Origin: an uncultured Collinsella sp.
Lineage (GTDB): Bacteria; Actinomycetota; Coriobacteriia; Coriobacteriales; Coriobacteriaceae
Assembly (NCBI GenBank): GCA_900553415.1
Contig: USDH01000092.1
Span: 1-6,555, forward strand
Direction: 5' to 3'
Length of the DNA: 6,555 nucleotides
Position numbers and translations under genes: made by a program. Within the stretch, counting starts at the first letter, position 1. Each line of letters begins with the position of its first letter. Positions 1-5,062 of this stretch are shown here, piece by piece. The notes below the pieces were generated by a model. That model was not told the DNA's origin and searched no databases. It was given only the letters and a program-made list of their open reading frames with translations.

Positions 1-248
1 AGCTTTACGACCGTTGCCTGCAGGATATAAACGAAGGCGACGAGTCTTCGTATATCTTTAAGCACCACATTTCGCGCATTGAGCAGCAGCTTTCCTACTA
101 CGATCGTACCTATGCCTGGCAGGACGACAAGGATCAAGCCGTGGTGGATTACATCGCGAGCATGACGGACGGTTATTTCTGCGAGCTGACGAGCAAGCTG
201 TTCCCGGGTCTAAAGTTTCCGCATCGTACCTATATTAACGAACGGTAG
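1..248 (+). CDS. HD-domain dNTP triphosphohydrolase-like protein, C-terminal end (partial)
   Basis: The frame enters the window at base 3 and runs 81 codons to a TAG stop at 246-248; the start and the catalytic HD domain lie upstream and are not visible. The visible tail contains DYIASMTDGYF (residues 49-59 of the fragment) followed by a LFPGLKFP stretch. This resembles the C-terminal helix, usually DYIAGMTD or DYIASMTD, of deoxyguanosinetriphosphate triphosphohydrolase (Dgt-like) proteins, which cleave dNTPs to nucleoside plus triphosphate and influence dNTP pools. That function is inferred from this motif only. The gene is co-directional with rarA, with a small hairpin overlapping its stop codon. 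The family call is reasonable, but substrate preference cannot be judged. It could also be a related HD phosphohydrolase of unknown substrate. Confidence 0.7.
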   Translation, partial: LYDRCLQDINEGDESSYIFKHHISRIEQQLSYYDRTYAWQDDKDQAVVDYIASMTDGYFCELTSKLFPGLKFPHRTYINER

Positions 249-260
249 TTCGTATCTTTT
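238..260 (+). terminator. Weak hairpin plus short T-rich tail after the dNTPase-like gene
   Basis: ACGAAC (238-243) pairs perfectly with GTTCGT (248-253) around a GGTA loop, giving a 6-bp stem, and is followed by ATCTTTT. The stop codon TAG (246-248) lies in the loop and the first base of the 3' arm. The stem is short and only half GC, so this would be a weak or leaky intrinsic terminator at best, and translation to the stop would disrupt the hairpin. Confidence 0.3.
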
Positions 261-263
261 CGG

Positions 264-269
264 TATACT
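264..269 (+). promoter_or_regulatory. Possible -10 element (TATACT) upstream of rarA
   Basis: TATACT matches the housekeeping -10 consensus at five of six positions and sits about 40 bases upstream of the preferred rarA start. No convincing -35 hexamer exists at 16-18 bases spacing (the bases there are AACGGT), and there is no TG of an extended -10. The call therefore rests on one hexamer in a suitable place. Confidence 0.3.
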
Positions 270-308
270 GTTGACGAACAAAGCTTTTGATTGATGCATG
301 GGATGGCT

Positions 309-1658
309 ATGGACGACCTTTTTTCTGTCTCGACGCGCGAGCGTTCCTTTAAAAATGCGCCGCTCGCGGTGCGCATGCGCCCCAATTCGCTCGACGAGTA
401 TGTGGGCCAGCAAAAGGCCGTCGGTAAGGGCTCATGGCTGCGTGCCGCGATTGAGCACGACGTGCTATCGAGTGTGATTCTGTACGGGCCAGCCGGTACG
501 GGCAAGACGACGCTGGCCCACATTATCGCCAACCATACCAAGAGCGAGTTTGTTGAGGTCAGCGCCGTGACGGGCACCGTGAAGGACTTGCGCCGCGTGA
601 TTGACGAGGCAAAGACGCGCCTGAATACCTACGACCGTCGCACCATCCTGTTTATCGACGAGATTCATCGCTTTTCCAAGTCGCAGCAGGATGCCTTGCT
701 GCATGCGGTTGAGAACCGCACCGTTATTATGATTGGCGCCACGACGGAAAACCCGTACTTTGAGGTCAACTCGGCATTGCTCTCGCGTGGTCGCGTGGTG
801 GAACTCGAACACCTTAAGGACGAGGACATTGCCACGCTAATCGAGCGTGCGCTCGAGGCTCCGCATGGTCTGAACGGTAAGTTCTCGGCCGATGAGGATA
901 CGGTCAAGACCATTTGTACGCTGGCTGCGGGTGATGCACGCTCGGCCCTGACGACACTAGAGCTGGCGAGCGAGATTGCCGTCACGCGTCCCGATACCGA
1001 GGGAACGCCAGCGCCTGCGGCGGGGGAGCGCTATCCCATTACCGTGGATGACGTGAAGATTGCCAATCCGCGCCGTGGGTTTTCGTATGACAAAAATGGT
1101 GACATGCACTACGACATTATCAGTGCGTTCATTAAGTCCATGCGCGGCAGCGACCCCGATGCCACCATTTATTGGCTCGCGCGCATGATCGATGCGGGTG
1201 AGGATCCTAAGTTTATCGCCCGCCGCATTATGATTCAGGCTTCTGAGGACGTTGGTAATGCCGATCCGCAGGCACTTTTGGTGGCGCATGCTGCCTTTAA
1301 ATCTGCTGAAGTTATTGGCTATCCTGAATGTCGCATTAACCTGGCACAAGCTGCGCTCTATGTGTGCTTGGCGCCCAAGTCCAATGCGTGCGAGGCCTCG
1401 ATCGATGCGGCGCTAGCCGATATCCACAGCAGTGGTCTTCGCGAGGTGCCCAGCTACCTGCGCGATCGCCATCGCCCTGGTAGTGATGAGTACGGCGTTT
1501 ACAAGTATCCGCACGATTATCCCGAAGGCTGGGTCGACCAGCGCTATTTGCCCGAAGGCTTAGAACGCGGTGCATTTTGGCGGCCTGCCGGCCGTGGTTG
1601 GGAAGAATGGCGCGTAGAGCAAAGCGAACGCGACCGTAGCGGTAACGCGCCCAAGTAG
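309..1658 (+). CDS. rarA: Replication-associated recombination protein A (RarA/MgsA), AAA+ ATPase
   Basis: RarA is a cytoplasmic clamp-loader-related AAA+ ATPase that acts at stalled or gapped replication forks and works with SSB. Numbered from ATG 309 (449 aa), the protein shows Walker A GPAGTGKT (60-67), Walker B LFIDEIHRF (114-122), sensor 1 GATTENP (143-149), an arginine-finger segment LLSR (157-160) and a GDAR sensor-2 motif (208-211). The C-terminal half keeps the family signatures ASEDVGNADP, CLAPKSNA and YKYPHDYPEGW. Length agrees with E. coli RarA (447 aa). Start choice is uncertain: in-frame TTG 291, ATG 294, ATG 303 and ATG 309 are all available and none has a clear Shine-Dalgarno sequence. 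I prefer ATG 309 because the resulting MDDLF opening resembles other RarA N-termini. Walker A has Ala where most members have Pro (GPPGTGKT), a mild substitution. The reading frame is intact. Confidence 0.93.
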   Translation: MDDLFSVSTRERSFKNAPLAVRMRPNSLDEYVGQQKAVGKGSWLRAAIEHDVLSSVILYGPAGTGKTTLAHIIANHTKSEFVEVSAVTGTVKDLRRVIDEAKTRLNTYDRRTILFIDEIHRFSKSQQDALLHAVENRTVIMIGATTENPYFEVNSALLSRGRVVELEHLKDEDIATLIERALEAPHGLNGKFSADEDTVKTICTLAAGDARSALTTLELASEIAVTRPDTEGTPAPAAGERYPITVDDVKIANPRRGFSYDKNGDMHYDIISAFIKSMRGSDPDATIYWLARMIDAGEDPKFIARRIMIQASEDVGNADPQALLVAHAAFKSAEVIGYPECRINLAQAALYVCLAPKSNACEASIDAALADIHSSGLREVPSYLRDRHRPGSDEYGVYKYPHDYPEGWVDQRYLPEGLERGAFWRPAGRGWEEWRVEQSERDRSGNAPK

Positions 1659-1679
1659 GTCCTTGGCACCTCGCACATT

Positions 1680-1712
1680 CCCTTTGGGTATCTTCCCCCT
1701 TCTTTGGGGTAC
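1680..1712 (+). promoter_or_regulatory. Duplicated TTTGGG(G)TA motif upstream of the sigma operon; possible promoter region
   Basis: The 95-base gap between rarA and the next gene holds TTTGGGTA (1683-1690) and TTTGGGGTA (1703-1711), whose GTA cores are 21 bases apart, close to two helical turns. The first copy reads GGGTAT at 1686-1691, which equals the -10 consensus of SigB/SigF-type sigma factors, and such a sigma factor is encoded in the operon downstream. However, no GTTT-like -35 lies 13-16 bases upstream (GGCACC is there). A short CCCC/GGGG stem could also form between the copies. Function is therefore inferred; the tandem motif itself is directly visible. Confidence 0.3.
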
Positions 1713-1753
1713 CATGAAAGGCGTCTGTATTTCGATTCCTTCGGGAGGCTTGT

Positions 1754-2344
1754 ATGAGTCCCATTCAAATCGCCCTGCTGGTGCTTGCCATTGCCGGTGT
1801 GTGGGCTATTGTTGAGCTCGCGCTTACCCTGCGCAAGACCCGCAACGTTGTCGACTCGCTTGATAAGACCGTGAACGACCTCAATAACACCATCGCCGAG
1901 GCGCAGCCGGTGGTGGCAAAACTCGACGGCGCTGTCGACGAGCTTACGCCAGCACTTGCCCAGATGGAGCCGCTGCTTAAGTCGAGCAAGACGGCAGTTG
2001 ATGCCCTTACCTCCAACCTCGTAGAAGTCGAGGCGGTCGTCCGCGATATTTCCGAGGTCACCGGCAGTATGGCCGAGGCCAGCAATGCCGTGTCGAGTGT
2101 GACCGACTCCGCTGCCGGTGCCGTGCAGAAACTCTTTAACAAGGTGAAGACTCCCGCGGCCGACGCCGAGCGCAAGCTTTCCGCTGCCGAAGAAGCCGAG
2201 CAGCCGATCGAGCGTGTCCTGATTGGTGAAGCCGGGGACGATGTCGCTGCTGGTGACAATGATGCACAGAAGCCTGCTGCTAAAGCAGCCCAGTATTACC
2301 CCTACACGCCCGCCGAGACCACCGAGGAGTCCTGCGATGAGTAG
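1754..2344 (+). CDS. DUF948 (YtxG-like) membrane-anchored coiled-coil protein
   Basis: The 196-aa protein opens with one hydrophobic segment (about residues 5-24, IQIALLVLAIAGVWAIVELA), followed by a basic RKTR stop-transfer stretch. A long heptad-like helical region rich in V, L, D and A follows (about 30-130), then a low-complexity Ala/Glu tail ending in YYPYTPAETTEES. This is the architecture of DUF948 proteins such as Bacillus YtxG, whose molecular role is not established. GGGAGG (1743-1748) five bases before ATG 1754 fixes the start well. The gene overlaps the next one by 8 bases and heads a four-gene unit with an anti-sigma-type protein and a SigB/SigF-family factor. In Bacillus subtilis the ytxGHJ operon is itself SigB/SigH-controlled, so the pairing with such a sigma factor is suggestive. 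I infer a membrane-linked sensor or structural role; nothing catalytic is visible. Confidence 0.75.
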   Translation: MSPIQIALLVLAIAGVWAIVELALTLRKTRNVVDSLDKTVNDLNNTIAEAQPVVAKLDGAVDELTPALAQMEPLLKSSKTAVDALTSNLVEVEAVVRDISEVTGSMAEASNAVSSVTDSAAGAVQKLFNKVKTPAADAERKLSAAEEAEQPIERVLIGEAGDDVAAGDNDAQKPAAKAAQYYPYTPAETTEESCDE

Positions 2345-2714
2345 CGAAGCAACCTGCCCCATCACGCTGACCGTTGCCGGCGACCCGCGTCTCGCTCGCC
2401 TTGTGCGCATGACGGCAGCCAACGTTGGTGCCCTGTGCTCCATGTCTGTCGATCGCATCGAGGACATCCGCATGGCTGCCGAGGAGGCTTTCATCTTTGG
2501 GTGCACCGCGGTCGACTGCGACGACATCACCATCAAATTCGATGTCGATGAGACTCACGTTGGCATGACTATTACCTTTGGAGACCAGGCTACGGTTGAT
2601 GAAAACGACCAGGCTGCGGTGTATGCCGAGCTCATCCTCGCGAGCGTGTGCGATTCCTACGAAAAGACTGCGGCGCCCCTGACGCTTTCCCTCGATCTCA
2701 AGGCGGATATCTAA
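2337..2714 (+). CDS. Degenerate RsbW/SpoIIAB-like anti-sigma-type protein
   Basis: The 125-aa product follows the SpoIIAB/RsbW layout: a first beta strand (ITLTVAGDPRLARLVRM, 9-25), a helix (DRIEDIRMAAEEAF, 39-52), paired strands (DDITIKFDV, 62-70; HVGMTITF, 74-81), and a last helix plus strand (AELILASVCDSYEK ... LTLSLDLK). Homologues bind and inhibit a SigF/SigB-type sigma factor and phosphorylate a STAS antagonist. Here the N-box Glu (E50) is kept but the Mg2+-coordinating Asn aligns by eye with Phe54, the DxGxG box is replaced by FGDQA, and the ATP lid is missing. The protein is also shorter than SpoIIAB (about 146 aa). ATG 2337 is chosen because GAGGAG (2324-2329) lies seven bases upstream and residues 2 onward match the fold; an upstream in-frame extension to 2223 reads through the DUF948 coding region and is not credible. 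It overlaps the upstream gene by 8 bases and ends one base before the sigma gene. Family assignment is by pattern and context, not by search. Confidence 0.7.
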   Translation: MSSEATCPITLTVAGDPRLARLVRMTAANVGALCSMSVDRIEDIRMAAEEAFIFGCTAVDCDDITIKFDVDETHVGMTITFGDQATVDENDQAAVYAELILASVCDSYEKTAAPLTLSLDLKADI

Positions 2715-2715
2715 T

Positions 2716-3507
2716 ATGACCGAACGTTCCCGGAGCGGTAAGACCGCTTGGGACAAGGAGAAAACCCGCGAGCTGTTTCGTCGCTACAAGGAGACCGGTG
2801 ATCCGGACGCCCGCGAGCAGCTCGTCATGTCCCACATGAACCTGGTAAGGTTTCTTGCCAACAAATTTAAGAACCGCGGCGAGCCGCTCGATGACCTTAT
2901 GCAGGTTGGCTATTTGGGCTTGCTCAAGGCTATCGACCGCTTTGACCCTGAGCGCGGACTCGAGTTCACCACGTTTGCCACGCCTACCATCTTGGGCGAG
3001 ATCAAGCGTCACTTCCGCGACAAGGGCTGGAGCGTGCGCGTACCGCGTCGTCTGCAAGAGCTCTCGGCCAAGGTCAACCAAGCTACTGACAAACTTACCA
3101 ACGAGCTGCAGCGTTCGCCCAAGGTTGAGGAGATCGCTGAGTATCTAGATGTGACTGTCGATGAGGTCCTCGAGGCTATGGAATCGTCTTCGGCTTATAC
3201 CTCGGTGCCCATCGAGGCTCCTGGTGCATCCGATTCCGACGATGCCCCCTCGATTCTCGACCGTTACGCCGACGACGACAACGAGCTCGACTTTACCGAT
3301 GACCGCTTAGTGATCGAGGAAGCCATCCGTGATTTCTCGCCGCGCGAGCGCGAGGTGATCGAGCTGCGCTTTGTGAAGGGCATGACCCAGATCGAGATCG
3401 CCAAGAAGCTGGGTATTTCTCAGGTGCAGGTTTCGCGTCTGCTGCGCCGCACGCTTAAGAAGATTCAGGACAAGATCGACCCCGACGGAGTGATGATTCG
3501 TTCATGA
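2716..3507 (+). CDS. RNA polymerase sigma factor, SigB/SigF/SigG family
   Basis: This 263-aa protein directs RNA polymerase to a specific promoter class. Region 2 runs from about residue 35 to 110: SHMNLVRFLANKF (2.1), DDLMQVGYLGLLKAIDRFDP (2.2), FTTFATPTILGEIKRHFRDK (2.3-2.4) and the W-VRVPRRLQE continuation. Region 3 spans about 112-165 (RSPKVEEIAEYLDVTVDEV). Region 4 holds SPREREVIELRF (209-219) and a helix-turn-helix, TQIEIAKKLGISQVQVSRLL (224-243). Size and the RVPRRLQEL motif fit the SigB/SigF/SigG branch rather than an ECF or housekeeping factor. An acidic linker between regions 3 and 4 (about 172-196, DSDD...YADDDNELDFTDD) is notable. The start follows the previous stop by one base, with a weak AAGGCGG nine bases upstream, so coupling with the anti-sigma-type gene is likely. 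Context suggests a stress or envelope role. A sporulation role is not supported, since no sporulation gene is present here. Confidence 0.93.
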   Translation: MTERSRSGKTAWDKEKTRELFRRYKETGDPDAREQLVMSHMNLVRFLANKFKNRGEPLDDLMQVGYLGLLKAIDRFDPERGLEFTTFATPTILGEIKRHFRDKGWSVRVPRRLQELSAKVNQATDKLTNELQRSPKVEEIAEYLDVTVDEVLEAMESSSAYTSVPIEAPGASDSDDAPSILDRYADDDNELDFTDDRLVIEEAIRDFSPREREVIELRFVKGMTQIEIAKKLGISQVQVSRLLRRTLKKIQDKIDPDGVMIRS

Positions 3508-4910
3508 GTGAGCACCCCCAACAAACCGATCGCGTGCTGCGCGACACCCGCATTCTGACGCTTCGCATTTGGGCTGTTGTCGGCTGCATTGTCATCGCCG
3601 CTGTCATCTTTAACCTTATGGGCATCCTAGCGCCGGTTATCGAGTTTCTCGCTGTTGGTTCCATCATTGCCTTTGTGATGTCCCCGATCACCAACTGGCT
3701 CGAGCACCATGGCGTGAATCGCGGTATCGGTTCGCTTATCGCGCTTATTGTTGTTGTTGCCGTGCTCGTCGGTGTCGTTTGCATCTTGTCGCCGATTCTC
3801 TTTGGTCAGATCATGGAAGTCCTGAGCCGCCTGCCCGAGCAGCTTCGTGTTGCGGGTGGCGATCTCAATGAGATGATCTCGCATGCCAAGACGCTCAACA
3901 ACACGCCGCTCAAGGAGTATTTGGACGATAATCTTTCGTCGCTGGTTACCGTGGCATCGAAGTATGTGTCTCAGATCGCTGCCGAGCTTGGCCGCGGTGT
4001 GTTCCCGCTCATCACCAATACGGCCTCGCAGCTGTTCGTTATCTTCCTTGGCCTGGTGCTTGCCTACTGGATGGCCTGCGACTACCCTCGCATGCACCAC
4101 GAGATTTGCACCATCATCGGTCAGGAGAAGGAGACCTCGTACCGCTTTATGGTCGCCATCCTTTCTCGCTCTGTCGGCGGTTACATGCGCGGTATGGTCG
4201 TGACGTCCATCTGCGGTGGTTTCCTCGCCTTTATCGGTTTTATGATCATCGGCCATCCGTATGCGGCGCTCATGGCTATCTTTACCGGCATCATGCATTT
4301 GGTTCCGGTCGTCGGTCCTTGGGTGAGCGCAGCAATCGCCACAGTGCTTGGTTTCATGTTCAGCCCCATGTTGGCGTTATGGACGCTCATCGTGACCATG
4401 GTCGCGCAAAACGTCACCGACAACGTGATTTCGCCTAAGGTTATGCAGAGCTCGGTGCAGGTGCATCCCATCATGAGCCTCACGGCGCTCGTTATTGGCT
4501 CGGCACTCATGGGCCCCATCGGCATGATTATTGCCATCCCACTGTGCGCGGCCCTCAAGGGTATCTTCGTGTACTACTTCGAGAATGAGACCGGCCGCCA
4601 GCTTGTGGCCTATGACGGCGCCGTGTTTAAGGGCACTCCGTACCGCGATGCCGATGGCAACCCGGTCGCCGCCTACGACGCGCTTGGAGACGATACATTC
4701 ATTTACGAGTCTGAGCTCATCGGCAACGAGACCGCGCCCGAGGCCAAGGCTATGCCCAAGCCCGAGCTCGATAATCCCTGGATCAAGCTCTCGGGTCTGC
4801 AACCCGATGCCACGGGCTTTTTCAAGAACCCCTTCGCCAAGGATGACGATTCCGATACGGACGATACCAAAACCGGCATCGACGGCTCCATGGACGATGA
4901 CGACAACTAG
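3504..4910 (+). CDS. AI-2E-family (PF01594, YdiK/PerM-like) integral membrane protein
   Basis: The 468-aa protein has about eight hydrophobic segments (roughly 22-40, 43-61, 77-98, 172-192, 230-250, 252-272, 275-302, 322-356) with a long polar loop at about 100-165, the usual PF01594 topology. Family signatures are GHPYAALMAIFTGIMHLVPVVGP (250-272), QNVTDNVISPKVM (302-314) and the HPIMSLTALVIGSALMGPIG / AIPLCAALKG block (321-353). Members have been proposed to export autoinducer-2 or act as ion antiporters, so substrate is left open. Unusually, about 110 residues follow the last membrane segment, ending in an Asp-rich tail (KDDDSDTDD ... MDDDDN). ATG 3504 overlaps the sigma stop by four bases (ATGA); the only SD-like GGAG (3487-3490) is 13 bases away, so translation probably depends on coupling. 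It is the last gene of the unit, followed by a strong terminator. Confidence 0.9.
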   Translation: MSEHPQQTDRVLRDTRILTLRIWAVVGCIVIAAVIFNLMGILAPVIEFLAVGSIIAFVMSPITNWLEHHGVNRGIGSLIALIVVVAVLVGVVCILSPILFGQIMEVLSRLPEQLRVAGGDLNEMISHAKTLNNTPLKEYLDDNLSSLVTVASKYVSQIAAELGRGVFPLITNTASQLFVIFLGLVLAYWMACDYPRMHHEICTIIGQEKETSYRFMVAILSRSVGGYMRGMVVTSICGGFLAFIGFMIIGHPYAALMAIFTGIMHLVPVVGPWVSAAIATVLGFMFSPMLALWTLIVTMVAQNVTDNVISPKVMQSSVQVHPIMSLTALVIGSALMGPIGMIIAIPLCAALKGIFVYYFENETGRQLVAYDGAVFKGTPYRDADGNPVAAYDALGDDTFIYESELIGNETAPEAKAMPKPELDNPWIKLSGLQPDATGFFKNPFAKDDDSDTDDTKTGIDGSMDDDDN

Positions 4911-4960
4911 TGGGGTAATTCGGTTTAATATTCATACGCGCTAACATGCAATTTCGCTGA

Positions 4961-4990
4961 AGGGCCGGCATTGTGCCGGCCCTCTTTTTT
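4961..4990 (+). terminator. Rho-independent terminator of the sigma-factor operon
   Basis: AGGGCCGGC (4961-4969) pairs perfectly with GCCGGCCCT (4975-4983) around an ATTGT loop, giving a 9-bp stem that is almost entirely GC, followed by CTTTTTT (4984-4990). It lies 50 bases after the AI-2E-family stop and before the alaS promoter, so it should isolate alaS from the operon. The remaining bases from 4911 to 4960 hold nothing I can recognise. Confidence 0.93.
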
Positions 4991-5016
4991 GCACTTGCGC
5001 GGTGGGATGGTAATAT
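4989..5016 (+). promoter_or_regulatory. Sigma-70-type extended -10 promoter for alaS
   Basis: TTGCAC (4989-4994) and TAATAT (5011-5016) are separated by 16 bases, and TG precedes the -10 hexamer by one base (TGG before TAATAT), giving an extended -10. Transcription would begin near 5023, leaving a leader of about 40 bases, too short for a T-box. The -35 shares its first two bases with the T-tract of the preceding terminator. Confidence 0.65.
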
Positions 5017-5062
5017 CGTTACGTTTGAACTGTTTCGATGTGAAACCGAGGAGATTCCCTCT

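Noticed and set aside
1687..1713. GGTA...CCCC/GGGG TACC inverted repeat as a terminator for rarA
   Set aside because: The stems are only four bases each, the internal loop is asymmetric and no T-run follows. I treat the region as a possible regulatory site instead.
2223..2336. Upstream in-frame extension of the anti-sigma-type gene (38 extra codons)
   Set aside because: It reads out of frame through the DUF948 coding region, gives a Pro/Arg-rich stretch unlike the family, and ATG 2337 has a good GAGGAG at proper spacing.
1544..2536. A 330-codon minus-strand open frame spanning the end of rarA, the DUF948 gene and the start of the anti-sigma-type gene
   Set aside because: It crosses three well-supported plus-strand genes and the intergenic gap, and its translation is low-complexity with no recognisable motif.
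2716..3507. Assignment of the sigma factor as the sporulation factor SigF or SigG
   Set aside because: No sporulation gene or STAS antagonist is present, and the anti-sigma-type partner is degenerate. Only the SigB/SigF/SigG family can be supported.
3504..4910. Calling the membrane protein a proven autoinducer-2 exporter
   Set aside because: Family membership does not establish the substrate; members have also been linked to ion transport.
5017..5062. T-box riboswitch in the alaS leader
   Set aside because: The leader is only about 40 bases and contains no specifier stem, T-box sequence or second terminator.
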